Shown here: positions 40,698 to 50,074 of the stretch, piece by piece
Layout of the letters: each line of letters begins with the position of its first letter
How positions within the stretch are numbered: position 1 is the first letter of the stretch
NCBI RefSeq assembly: GCF_000427425.1
Contig: NZ_KE386495.1
Location: 326,554 to 390,553, forward strand
Source: Caldanaerobius polysaccharolyticus DSM 13641
GTDB taxonomy: Bacteria; Bacillota; Thermoanaerobacteria; Thermoanaerobacterales; Caldanaerobiaceae
DNA: 64,000 nucleotides
Direction: 5' to 3'
Made by a program: the position numbers and the translations under genes
Notes under the pieces: generated by a model
Database searches by the model: none
Told to the model about the DNA's origin: nothing
What the model saw: only the letters and a program-made list of their open reading frames with translations

Positions 40698-43600
40698 TCA
40701 CGAGATCAAAAAAGCCCGTGCCTTTCCTATGCCAAAAGGCAATAGTGAATATGTTTCCGTAAATCTGCTAAAATCCACAAAGGTGCGCGGGCTTACCCAT
40801 TCTTCTTCTAATATCCCGGCGATCCTGTGGGGCCCCATGAGGTTAAACAGTGTGGTGGCAGCTACCACTTTGATCTCGTTTCTTCCCTCTCTTAAAAACT
40901 CGGTTACATCAAATGCATAGGGCCTCCAGTATTTAATGCCGGCATACTGGCCATTTACGTATAACTTTACGCACGCTGCATTTACATCGCTTAGCTCTAA
41001 ATAAACCCTCTGCCCTTTTTCCCTGTATTCAAAGCTAGAACTAAACTGAACCTTGCCCGCGTAAAAGGGATACCCCGATGCCGTTAAATCCCTGGAATCT
41101 GGCTCGCCCACCTCACTATCTATGGCAAAGCTCCTCCTGTCAAAATCCACAACGGCAAAGTTCCCAACTACGTACACCGTCTCTACCTCTGTAGGCATAT
41201 GGTGTTCAAAGTCTTTTACCCTCACATGGCATCCAGGACCTGATATGTTGTTGTCCTTCTTGCCCTCCAGCGCCAGCACGTTTAACCCTCTGTGAATATA
41301 GCCTTTTAATGGGACCTTTGTGAAATTGACATCTTTCCAGCTCTTTTGGGGATCTAATGATCCCATCTCCCCTGGCTTTTTTAGTGGCTTTACTTCAACC
41401 CCATTGATGGTGATTTTATCTAGATTTTCTGCCATTTCAATCGCCGCAAATACATCTCCACAAGGTACGTTTAATACCTCAAATTTGTACTCCGCTCTAA
41501 ACGGCGTGCCGTCAGGGGCTGCGTAAAAGTACCGATGCCATGCCTTGGCTACCGGTTGGTCTTGTAGCACTTTTTCGCCGTTTAAATACAAAGTCACGTC
41601 ATTTAACGGCAATACATTTTGCTCTAAGACCTCTACATCCCACCTGTCTATGGTGCTTTGCTGTGCCTTGTCAAATTTAAAAGCTACACCGCTATCTAAA
41701 AAAGGTGGTACCGTTGGCGCCTTCATCTCTGATAACGGATAAAAAAGCAACATGCTGCCCGCTGGATATAACTTCACATCCACCTCTCTTCTACCGCTTT
41801 TAACCTTGGAAGGTATGGAGTACACATCACCGCTCATAAGGTCTAGAAGATACGGCATCTCTTCTCCAGGCAAAGATATTAAAGCGTCCACTTCTCTCTC
41901 TTCATCGGTATTGACTATAAATACCAGCTTACCTTCAGACGCGGTGCGGCTATGGCAATAGACTTTATCCGCGTTGGCCTCTGTCCTTTTGTCTGTAATC
42001 CTGATTCTTTCGCTGTAATACCTGTCGACTATCTCCAGCGCCTCATCTACGGAATCAACGCATATAACCTCTCGTGGCAAGTTCATGTCACCGGATATCC
42101 CATCGATCCTCTCCGGCACCGGCTTTATAAATATAAGCCTATCAGGCCCAGCTTGCTTTACAAACTCTTTTAGCAAAGCTAATGTAGTGGATCTCAGCGT
42201 AAGCGATGGCGGTACCAGCACAGTGGAATACTCGTGTTTCCCTATTATAAGCTTGCCTCTCTCTACCTTTGCGCTGTTTTCCATGATTATTTCGTCGCCG
42301 TAGTGAAAGTCCAGTTTTAAGGCCATCAGCTTCTTTGACAACATCTCAAAGGGTTTGTCGTACACGTTGTTCTCCACGGGGAATCCGTGCTTTTTATGAA
42401 GAGGAGAGTACTCGCTCCACACGCTGGCTATAGGGTGCACTACCAGTATATCCACATCCCTTTTGCCCTGAGAAACAGCGTAGTTTACCCTGCCTATGTA
42501 ATCAGCAAACGGGCGCTCGCAATCCCACCATGGTTGCTGATAAAAAAGGTTTGCTGGATAGTCCCTCTTTCTCTCACCCCTCATGGAATAAAGGGATAGA
42601 TGGGAATTTACAAAGCTTATGCCCAGCACAGCCTGCCAGTCAGCTATCCATTTGCGGTGATAAAAGCTCACCTGCTGTCCCACACAGCCAAATACCTCGC
42701 AAAAGGCCCTCTCTTTATCTAACTGGTCTACCGCTGATGTCACCTGCTTTACCGTCACCAGCTGCTGTACATGCCTGCCCAGTTTATCAATTCCGGGCCA
42801 GTGCATGAACTGGTAATGGGGCATGGCTGCGCCTATCCACTGCGTCTGGGATATGAGGCTATCTTCTGCCATAAAATGCCCCGTCATCTTGAGGTTGTTT
42901 TGTTCACACCAGCGGTAATACTGTTTAGTCCAACTGTCTACAAAAAGCCTCGTCGCAGCATCGTAAAAGTCAAAGCGCACCTTTTTGTAATCCCCTACGT
43001 CAAAGAACAACTCTTTCAGGTGATCCTCAATGGAATAGCCTTTTAGTCTTTTAAAGTATTCCGGAAGGCAATCAGACCACGGCACCGCCGGACAAAGGTA
43101 ATCTCTTTCTCTAAGATAACAGGGCTCATCGGTGAATATCCCCGGTATTTCCTTTCCAAAGTACATCCCTACAGCCTCTTTATACCTTTCGTGGGTGCTA
43201 TTTATAAATGCTTTTACCGTCTCAGGGTTCATAAGGTCCACGTAGCACGCGCCGTTAAACCACACATCTCCCAGAGGCGATACTCTTTTGCATATGACGT
43301 ACTCCTCTCCATCCCACTTCACTTGAACGACAGGGGTATCATTTTCTGTAACTTCCTCAGGCTTTACTAAAACCAAAGCGCGGCTCCTATACTTTTCATC
43401 TGCTTCGGGGACTTCGCCCCCTGCAAATCCCGAGGGCCACTTGTCTTCGTCATACAGCCACGCATACGTGCCGGTGGCCTTAGCCTCCTCAGCACAGGTC
43501 TTTACCATATCCATCCATTCCCTGGATAGATAACCTGTCACAAGGCCAACGCGGGAATGCATAAAGTATCCGCCCCAGCCTTTGTCCGCCATCTCTCTTA

Positions 43601-43700
43601 TCTGTCTCCTAAGTTCGTCCCTGTCCAGCCTGTCATTCCAGCTCCAGAATGGCGCATTTCTGTACATGGCACCAGGGTCTTTAAATTCCTTCAAATCCAT
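40698..43700 (-). CDS. Glycoside hydrolase, GH106-like (alpha-L-rhamnosidase family)
   Basis: The 1000-residue protein begins FKDPGAMYRNAPFWSWNDRLDRDELRRQI and MADKGWGGYFMHSRVGLVTGYLSREWM, typical of GH106-type catalytic barrels. YDEDKWPSGFAGG and FTDEPCY hold candidate acidic residues. The last 250 residues contain GH2-like beta-sandwich segments (YLELSDVNAACVKLYVNGQYAG). No signal peptide is present, so it acts on imported oligosaccharides. The exact sugar specificity is uncertain. Terminal rhamnose is the best guess from family. Confidence 0.75.
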   Translation of the reverse strand: MDLKEFKDPGAMYRNAPFWSWNDRLDRDELRRQIREMADKGWGGYFMHSRVGLVTGYLSREWMDMVKTCAEEAKATGTYAWLYDEDKWPSGFAGGEVPEADEKYRSRALVLVKPEEVTENDTPVVQVKWDGEEYVICKRVSPLGDVWFNGACYVDLMNPETVKAFINSTHERYKEAVGMYFGKEIPGIFTDEPCYLRERDYLCPAVPWSDCLPEYFKRLKGYSIEDHLKELFFDVGDYKKVRFDFYDAATRLFVDSWTKQYYRWCEQNNLKMTGHFMAEDSLISQTQWIGAAMPHYQFMHWPGIDKLGRHVQQLVTVKQVTSAVDQLDKERAFCEVFGCVGQQVSFYHRKWIADWQAVLGISFVNSHLSLYSMRGERKRDYPANLFYQQPWWDCERPFADYIGRVNYAVSQGKRDVDILVVHPIASVWSEYSPLHKKHGFPVENNVYDKPFEMLSKKLMALKLDFHYGDEIIMENSAKVERGKLIIGKHEYSTVLVPPSLTLRSTTLALLKEFVKQAGPDRLIFIKPVPERIDGISGDMNLPREVICVDSVDEALEIVDRYYSERIRITDKRTEANADKVYCHSRTASEGKLVFIVNTDEEREVDALISLPGEEMPYLLDLMSGDVYSIPSKVKSGRREVDVKLYPAGSMLLFYPLSEMKAPTVPPFLDSGVAFKFDKAQQSTIDRWDVEVLEQNVLPLNDVTLYLNGEKVLQDQPVAKAWHRYFYAAPDGTPFRAEYKFEVLNVPCGDVFAAIEMAENLDKITINGVEVKPLKKPGEMGSLDPQKSWKDVNFTKVPLKGYIHRGLNVLALEGKKDNNISGPGCHVRVKDFEHHMPTEVETVYVVGNFAVVDFDRRSFAIDSEVGEPDSRDLTASGYPFYAGKVQFSSSFEYREKGQRVYLELSDVNAACVKLYVNGQYAGIKYWRPYAFDVTEFLREGRNEIKVVAATTLFNLMGPHRIAGILEEEWVSPRTFVDFSRFTETYSLLPFGIGKARAFLIS

Positions 43701-43738
43701 TATTTATACTCCCCCTTATTTAATTAAATATAAGCTTT

Positions 43739-44395
43739 TTATTTCATCGCGTAACATGTAGGTATGATTTCTTCAGGATTTATCAGCACCGCAGAATTAT
43801 CCCTTGCTCTTAAATTTTCAGATACATCAAAATCCATGACATCCCAAAAATTGCACTGGGACTCCACGTAACTTTCGCCAAAAGCCACAATAATCCTGAC
43901 TTTATAAACCTGTCCTGGTTTTAACGCTATTTCTTTAATAGGCTTAGAGGTACCTATAATAAAGCACAGCTTTTCATCAGAGACCACAATTAAATTGTTT
44001 AAATTTTTAACCACGACGCTATGGCCGCTGATCATGGTAGGATTTACCTTCACCTTGGGAATAAAAACAGTTAAACTCCCGGATATGTTTTCAATATCCA
44101 CATCCCGTATCAGTGCCCTTTTATTGTCAACCATGGAATCAATGGATACCACCTTTAACTTCGACGTCTTGCAGCCCGTCTCCAGTATATTATATGGGTT
44201 TAGATACCGCTGATATACCGGTGTGTATTCTTCCCCTACCTCCAGCGTAATATTGCCACCCGCTTTTGAATCTATAGTAGATGCGAACAAGGGAAATTTG
44301 CTCAAGGAAGGGACACAAAGCCAGTCCACGCTCAACCTCTCAGATATGGCAGCTGCCGTTATACCATTGCCAATAAAAGAACAGCCTTTCTTCAC
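43739..44395 (-). CDS. Free-standing GH15-type N-terminal beta-sandwich domain, 218 aa
   Basis: A GTG at 44395 is preferred (GAGGTGG five bases upstream). The protein resembles only the N-terminal domain of bacterial glucoamylases and trehalases of GH15: CSFIGNGITAAAISERLSVDWLCVPSLSKFPLFASTID, AGGNITLEV and the YLNPYNILETGCKTS segment (family: IGNG..AALV..GSIDWLCWPRFDS...YLPDTNILET). The catalytic helical barrel is missing, and the gene ends cleanly with its own stop. It may be a sugar-binding or partner protein. A truncated relic is the alternative. Confidence 0.6.
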   Translation of the reverse strand: MKKGCSFIGNGITAAAISERLSVDWLCVPSLSKFPLFASTIDSKAGGNITLEVGEEYTPVYQRYLNPYNILETGCKTSKLKVVSIDSMVDNKRALIRDVDIENISGSLTVFIPKVKVNPTMISGHSVVVKNLNNLIVVSDEKLCFIIGTSKPIKEIALKPGQVYKVRIIVAFGESYVESQCNFWDVMDFDVSENLRARDNSAVLINPEEIIPTCYAMK

Positions 44396-44416
44396 CGTTA
44401 CCACCTCGTGTTCTGC

Positions 44417-45148
44417 TTACTTTACATAGTTCTCCAGTTCGCCTATGCCTTCAATAACAAATCTTATGGTATCGCCGGGCTTTACAGGGCCAACACCTGC
44501 GGGCGTTCCTGTGAGTATAACATCCCCTCCCTTTAGCGTCATCACAGAGGATATAAAGCTTACCAGTTTGTCCACTCCGAAGATCATATCTTTAGTATTA
44601 CCGCTTTGCTTAAGTTCACCATTGACGTACAGCTTAAGTTCCAATCCGGCAGCAGGGTCCACATCTGTTTCAATCCATGGCCCAATGGGCAAAAAGGTGT
44701 CAAAAGACTTAGCCCTTGTCCATTGACCATCCTTATGCTGCAGGTCACGGGCAGTCATATCCAGGGCACAGGTGTAACCCAGGATGTGTTTCTTTGCCTC
44801 TTGCTCCGTAACATTTTTTATATCGTCCTTTATTACCACCGCCAGTTCCCCTTCATAGTCCAGCCTCTCGCAACAAGTTGGCTTTACTATCCACTGGCAA
44901 GGCCCGATCACAGCAGTAGAAGGCTTTATAAATAAAACAGGCTCCGGGGCCTCCCCCATCTCTTGAGCGTGGTCTTTGTAATTCAGCCCTACGCACACAG
45001 CCTTAGAGGGCTTAACAGGAGAAAGCAGCTTTACATCGCCCAGTCTATAGGTTTTTAAGCCTCCATCGGCATCCCCCTCGTATACCACATCGCTCTCTAC
45101 AAAACCTGTATGCTCCAGTCCCTCATGACAAAAACGCACTATTTTCAT
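44417..45148 (-). CDS. Fumarylacetoacetate hydrolase (FAH) family protein
   Basis: The 243-residue protein has the FAH fold: AVCVGLNYKDHAQEMGE, CERLDYEGELAVVI (metal Glu and Asp), KSFDTFLPIGPWI and LTGTPAGVGPVKPGD. Members hydrolyse C-C bonds, isomerise or decarboxylate oxo-acids, for example 2-keto-3-deoxy sugar acid derivatives. The substrate cannot be deduced. Its position beside glycosidase genes suggests sugar-acid breakdown. Confidence 0.88.
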   Translation of the reverse strand: MKIVRFCHEGLEHTGFVESDVVYEGDADGGLKTYRLGDVKLLSPVKPSKAVCVGLNYKDHAQEMGEAPEPVLFIKPSTAVIGPCQWIVKPTCCERLDYEGELAVVIKDDIKNVTEQEAKKHILGYTCALDMTARDLQHKDGQWTRAKSFDTFLPIGPWIETDVDPAAGLELKLYVNGELKQSGNTKDMIFGVDKLVSFISSVMTLKGGDVILTGTPAGVGPVKPGDTIRFVIEGIGELENYVK

Positions 45149-45163
45149 AACGCTTTTCCTCCA

Positions 45164-46738
45164 CTATCGATTTTTAGACAACCTGTACCTGCTAAAGGCC
45201 CTTGTAGCTACGTCCCCGGCCAATTTCACTTCTTCCACCCTAAAGGCCACAAGGAAGAAAGCGTACACTGCTAAGCCCAAAATTGATGAACCTGCAAAAG
45301 AAATACCCCATTTCAAAACGCCTTCAAAAGAAAGCTTTGCTGCCAGCCAATCATTAAAAAAGTATATGGTCACAGCCATAAGCGCGGTAGATGCAAATAT
45401 CTTGCCTGTAGTTACAAGCATATCTGTTATCCCGATGCCGTTTAACTTTTTCCTTAAAGCAAAGAAAAGTAAAATAGAAGTAAGTATAGCCGCCAGAGAG
45501 GTAGACAGTGCAAGCCCTCCTACACCCATTATCCTGACCAGAAACAAGTTAGATACTATGTTGATTAAAACAGCGTATACACCGTATATCATAGGAGTTT
45601 TAGTATCCTGCAAGGAGTAAAAAGCTCTATTGATAACGTCTCTTACAGAAAAAGCTGTCATACCCACGGCATAATACAGCAGCGCTAATCCCGTCATATA
45701 AGCAGCCTTTTCGTCAAACGCTCCTCTTTTATACACAATGTTTATAATTGGTACCCTCAACAGCATAGTAATAGCTGTTATAGGTATCATAACCATAAAT
45801 ATGGCATTTACGGCCTTTTTAAAAGACTTTTTGTAACTGTCATAATCATTTAAAGAGATGTGCTTTGAAAGGGTAGGGTAGATAACCGTAGAAATGGCCG
45901 TTCCGAAGATACCCATGACAAACCCATTAAGTCTGTTTGCGTAGTTTAAAGACGCCACAGCACCTTCTTGCAATCCTGATGCAAAAATCTTGTCTACAAC
46001 AACGTTGATCTGATTTACCGCAGAACCTATTAAGACAGGCAAAACGAGGATAAGTACCTTAAATACCCCTGGGTGTTTGAAGTTTAAGACAAACCTGTAC
46101 CGATAGCCCAATTTATACATGTCTGGGATCTGCACCAGGAGCTGTAATAAAGTCGCTATGACTGTAGCAAAAGCTACAGCATATATGCCAAAATCTTTGG
46201 TAAATGCCACCAAAGCAATTATAATGACAATGTTATACGGGATCCCTATAAAAGCTGGCATTGTAAAGCGATTTTGAGCTTGAAGTACCCCTGTGGCCAC
46301 ATTGGCAAGCCCAATGAATACGATCATGGGAAACATGATTCTCGTCAACGCCACAGTGAGATAATATCGCTCTCCGACGTAACCAGGAGCGATCAGCTTT
46401 ACAAGAGCAGGTGACAACACTATTCCACCGATGGATACGATGAAGCTGACCACCAATATTATATTTATTATATTATTGGTGAGGTCATAAGCCTTTTCTC
46501 TGCCTTCTCTTGTCACATACTCGGTAAAGACAGGAATAAAAGTAGTACCTATAGAACTGCCTATCAGCTGAAATACCACCAGCGGTATTGTGGTAGCCAT
46601 AACATAAGCATCAGAAGCGGAGCTGGCGCCAAATTTTGCCGCCAGAACCGTCTCTCTGCCAAAGCCCAGAATTTTGCTGAGAAAAGCCAGTATCATTATT
46701 ACACCTGCAGCTTTTGCGACTTTTACAGCATCAGACAT
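45164..46738 (-). CDS. murJ: Lipid II flippase MurJ
   Basis: The 524-residue protein has 14 membrane spans of the MOP superfamily. The start VAKAAGVIMILAFLSKILGFGRETVLAAKFGAS is typical of MurJ, with conserved Arg in the first loop, and INVVVDKIFASGL follows later. It moves lipid II across the membrane for peptidoglycan synthesis. Firmicutes often have several copies, and some act on other polymers. Confidence 0.92.
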   Translation of the reverse strand: MSDAVKVAKAAGVIMILAFLSKILGFGRETVLAAKFGASSASDAYVMATTIPLVVFQLIGSSIGTTFIPVFTEYVTREGREKAYDLTNNIINIILVVSFIVSIGGIVLSPALVKLIAPGYVGERYYLTVALTRIMFPMIVFIGLANVATGVLQAQNRFTMPAFIGIPYNIVIIIALVAFTKDFGIYAVAFATVIATLLQLLVQIPDMYKLGYRYRFVLNFKHPGVFKVLILVLPVLIGSAVNQINVVVDKIFASGLQEGAVASLNYANRLNGFVMGIFGTAISTVIYPTLSKHISLNDYDSYKKSFKKAVNAIFMVMIPITAITMLLRVPIINIVYKRGAFDEKAAYMTGLALLYYAVGMTAFSVRDVINRAFYSLQDTKTPMIYGVYAVLINIVSNLFLVRIMGVGGLALSTSLAAILTSILLFFALRKKLNGIGITDMLVTTGKIFASTALMAVTIYFFNDWLAAKLSFEGVLKWGISFAGSSILGLAVYAFFLVAFRVEEVKLAGDVATRAFSRYRLSKNR

Positions 46739-46801
46739 GATATCCCTCTCTTTTCTTTCGTCTGAATTATATTATACAATTATTCGTGAATTTGTACAAG
46801 A

Positions 46802-49183
46802 TCAGAACACTTTTTCAGCGATTTTAACTGCCTCCATAGCGTCTTTTCCGTAAAAGTCAGCACCTATGCTGCATGCATAATCCTGTGTCACTACAGCGCC
46901 GCCTACCATTACCTTGCATTGGGTTTTTTCTTTTATCAGCTTTACCGTAACTTCCATGGCCTTTAACGATGTGGTCATAAGGGCACTTAATCCCACAAGC
47001 CCAGCACCGCTTTGTACTACAGCTTTCAATACATCCTCAGGTGACACATCTTTACCCAAATCTATAACCTCGTACCCATAATTCTCCAAAAGAGCTCTGA
47101 CAATATTCTTGCCAATATCGTGAATATCGCCTTTTACAGTGGCAAGGACGATTTTCCCCTTTGATTCGTTAGCTGAGGGGAACTTTTCTTTAATGACGTC
47201 AAAGGCTCCCTGGACAGCGCCAGCAGATTTTATGAGCTGGGGCAAAAAGTACTGCCCTGACTCATATCTATCTCCCACTTCATTTAAAGCAGGAACTATT
47301 ATTTTATCGATTACCTCTAAAGGATGCTTCGTCACAAGTTCCGCCTTTACCGCTTCTATCGCCTGGGCTTTATTCCCTTCCAATATACTCTGGTATAAGC
47401 TCTCGTCTGAAATTGCTTCACCTTTTGCGCTCGCGTCGTCTTTTTGCCTTTTACTTTTACCGCCGTATGCTAAAATATATCGCTCGGCTCCTTCGTCTCT
47501 GCCCGATAAGACTTCCGATGCCTTTATCACATGCCTGTACTCTTCCACAGAGGGATTTATTATAACAGCATCCAATCCAGCCCCTATAGCCATAGCCAGA
47601 AAAGCGCCGTTGAGTTTTTTTCTGTCAGGAAGACCGAAGGACACGTTGCTTACTCCCAATACCGTCTTAACTCCCAGGTTCTCTTTGACAAGCTTTATTG
47701 CCTTTATCGTCTCCATCACAGAGTCCTGATTGGAACTGGCAGTCAGCGTGATACAATCAATAAATATGTCCTCAAGAGATATACCGTATTTCAACGCCTT
47801 ATCTACTATCTTTTTAGCTATTCTAAAGCGCCCTTCCGCTTTTGCCGGTATGCCCTGTTCATCCATGGTTAGCCCTATGACAGCAGCACCATACTTTTTT
47901 ACCAAAGGAAGTATTGTCTTTATGCTCTCCTCTTGCCCATTTACAGAATTGACCAGTGCTTTTCCCTGGTAATACCTTAAAGCGCCTTCAATAGCCTCGG
48001 GATTGGAGGAATCGATGCAAAGAGGTACCCGTACCATCGCCTGCAATTCCAATACCACATCCACCATGGTCTTAATCTCATCGATGCCGGGAACCCCCAC
48101 GTTCACATCCAGCACGTTAGCTCCCGCTTTGACCTGATCCAGCCCTTCCTGAATCGCTGGGTATATGTCGCCATCCTTTAAGGCTTTTGCCAGTTCTTTC
48201 CTTCCGGTAGGATTTATCCTTTCACCTATTATCATCAACGGCGATTTTTCGCTTAACCACACGGTTTTAACAGCAGATGCCAGCGCCGTTATGTCATTCC
48301 TCTTTTCCACTTCTGCCATGTCAAGTCCAGATTGGACCATCTTCTTTATATGGGCTGGCGTGGTACCGCAACACCCTCCTATCAGCGACACCCCCGCCCT
48401 GGCAAACAACCTGCAGGCGCTGGCGTACTCTTCAGGACCTACGGGGTACACCAGGCGCTCACCATCTACCACGGGCAATCCCGCATTGGGTTGGACAAAA
48501 ACAGGCACTCTGCTGGCCTTTACCATGTTTTCCACCAACGGTACCATCTCCCGAGGGCCAAGGGAACAATTTATACCAACCCCGTCAACCCCTAAAGAGG
48601 ACAAAACCACGGCGGCTGTCTCTACATCGGTACCGGAAAGGGTGCGGCCCATTTGATCAAAGGTCATAGAGCACAATACAGGCTTGTCGGTCGCCTCCTT
48701 CGCGGCCAGCACCGCCGCCCTCGCCTCATTTAAAACAGACATGGTTTCAATCAATATAATATCAGCACCAGCATCAGACAATATTTTTATCTGCTCATAA
48801 AAAGCGTTGTACGCCTCATCAAAGGAAAAATCCCCCACAGGTTGAACCAGCTTGCCCGTGGGCCCTACGGAAGCAGCCACCAATACCCCTGGGTATTTCT
48901 CAGCCGCTTCCCTGGCCAGTTTTACCCCTGCGGCGTTGAGCTCCGCAAGCCTATCTTCAAGCCCCCATTCTCCCAACTTAACCCTGTTGCCGCCAAAGGT
49001 ATTGGTCTCTATGATCTGAGCCCCTGCCAAAATATATTCCTCATGTATTTCCTTAACCACATCAGGGTTCTGCACATTCAAAAGTTCAGGGCATCCTTCT
49101 TTAAAACCCATGTTCATAAGCATAGTCCCCATAGCTCCGTCTAGGTACACTATGCCGCTACGCATCAAATCTTTAAATTTCAA
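46802..49183 (-). CDS. metH: Cobalamin-dependent methionine synthase, short form without reactivation domain
   Basis: The 793-residue protein has a homocysteine domain (1-300, LDGAMGTML, zinc Cys in GGCCGTTPAHI), a pterin-binding domain (about 320-580, IGERINPTGRKELAKAL) and a B12 cap and binding domain with the KGDIHDIGKNIV His motif near residue 680. The C-terminal SAM-binding reactivation domain is absent, so a separate reactivation factor must be used. It transfers methyl from methyl-THF to homocysteine. It overlaps or nearly touches metF upstream. Confidence 0.93.
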   Translation of the reverse strand: MKFKDLMRSGIVYLDGAMGTMLMNMGFKEGCPELLNVQNPDVVKEIHEEYILAGAQIIETNTFGGNRVKLGEWGLEDRLAELNAAGVKLAREAAEKYPGVLVAASVGPTGKLVQPVGDFSFDEAYNAFYEQIKILSDAGADIILIETMSVLNEARAAVLAAKEATDKPVLCSMTFDQMGRTLSGTDVETAAVVLSSLGVDGVGINCSLGPREMVPLVENMVKASRVPVFVQPNAGLPVVDGERLVYPVGPEEYASACRLFARAGVSLIGGCCGTTPAHIKKMVQSGLDMAEVEKRNDITALASAVKTVWLSEKSPLMIIGERINPTGRKELAKALKDGDIYPAIQEGLDQVKAGANVLDVNVGVPGIDEIKTMVDVVLELQAMVRVPLCIDSSNPEAIEGALRYYQGKALVNSVNGQEESIKTILPLVKKYGAAVIGLTMDEQGIPAKAEGRFRIAKKIVDKALKYGISLEDIFIDCITLTASSNQDSVMETIKAIKLVKENLGVKTVLGVSNVSFGLPDRKKLNGAFLAMAIGAGLDAVIINPSVEEYRHVIKASEVLSGRDEGAERYILAYGGKSKRQKDDASAKGEAISDESLYQSILEGNKAQAIEAVKAELVTKHPLEVIDKIIVPALNEVGDRYESGQYFLPQLIKSAGAVQGAFDVIKEKFPSANESKGKIVLATVKGDIHDIGKNIVRALLENYGYEVIDLGKDVSPEDVLKAVVQSGAGLVGLSALMTTSLKAMEVTVKLIKEKTQCKVMVGGAVVTQDYACSIGADFYGKDAMEAVKIAEKVF

Positions 49184-49184
49184 A

Positions 49185-50057
49185 TTATCTACCCCCTCGC
49201 CCCAATTCTCTCGCTATCTCTATCACCGCGCTTAAACGACCTAACGGCATCACGTGAATTCCATCGGCAAAATCCCTGGCTTTTGTGGCAATTTCCACAG
49301 CTATTTTCACGCCACAGGTTGGATCAGCCTTTAACTGGCTCAAAATGTTTTCAGGTATTTTCACCCCAGGTACTTTTTCGTTAAAGTGAACTGCCATCTT
49401 ATAGGATTTTAAAGGCATTATACCCATTATTATTTTAACGCCTAGATTGCCCACCTTATCTATAAATCTTCTGTAGGCGTCCACATCGTAAACAGGCTGT
49501 GTCTGGAAAAATGCAACACCTGCATCGATTTTCCTCTTCATCTTGTCTATTTCCAGATCTATATCAGGGTTTAAAGGATTTAAAACGCCTCCAATCAAAA
49601 AACCCGTTTTAGCGTTTAATTCGTTGCCGCTTATGTCAAACCCATTGTTTAGACTGCAGGCTATCTTGGCAAGACCTATGGAATCACAGTCGTAAACACC
49701 TGTAGACGAAGGGTTATCGCCCCTTTTAGGATCATCACCGGTAAGGGTCAATATATTGGTAATGCCCAGGGCCCATGCGCCCAAAAGCTCTGATTGAAGC
49801 CCCAGGAGGTTCCTGTCCCTGCACGTCAGGTGAAAGATAGTGTCTATGCCCAGCTGCTCGTGTATTATATGGGATAAGGCTATAGGGCTCATGCGCAAAT
49901 TAGCCATGGGATTGTCGCATATATTTACCGCATCCACGTATCCACGAAGCTTTTTTATCTTCTCCAGCTCATCCCCAAAATCCGGTCCTTTTGGAGATTC
50001 TACTTCCGCTGTAATGACGAATTCGCCTTTGTGCAATTTGTCCTGCAACTTATTCAT
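49185..50057 (-). CDS. metF: Methylenetetrahydrofolate reductase (MetF)
   Basis: The start at 50057 (MNKLQDKLHKGEFVITAEVESPKGPDFG) follows GGAGGAAGAT. TIM barrel features: HLTCRDRNLLGLQSELLGA, LTGDDPKRGDNPSS and FFQTQPVYDVDAY. It reduces methylene-THF to methyl-THF, the methyl donor for the adjacent MetH. At 290 residues it is the flavin-only length. The redox partner is not shown. Confidence 0.92.
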   Translation of the reverse strand: MNKLQDKLHKGEFVITAEVESPKGPDFGDELEKIKKLRGYVDAVNICDNPMANLRMSPIALSHIIHEQLGIDTIFHLTCRDRNLLGLQSELLGAWALGITNILTLTGDDPKRGDNPSSTGVYDCDSIGLAKIACSLNNGFDISGNELNAKTGFLIGGVLNPLNPDIDLEIDKMKRKIDAGVAFFQTQPVYDVDAYRRFIDKVGNLGVKIIMGIMPLKSYKMAVHFNEKVPGVKIPENILSQLKADPTCGVKIAVEIATKARDFADGIHVMPLGRLSAVIEIARELGRGGR

Positions 50058-50074
50058 ATCTTCCTCCATCTCTC

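Noticed and set aside
48277-48669. Long plus-strand frames opposite metH
   Set aside because: They are shadows of the well-supported metH gene, with Pro/Arg-rich composition and no start signals.
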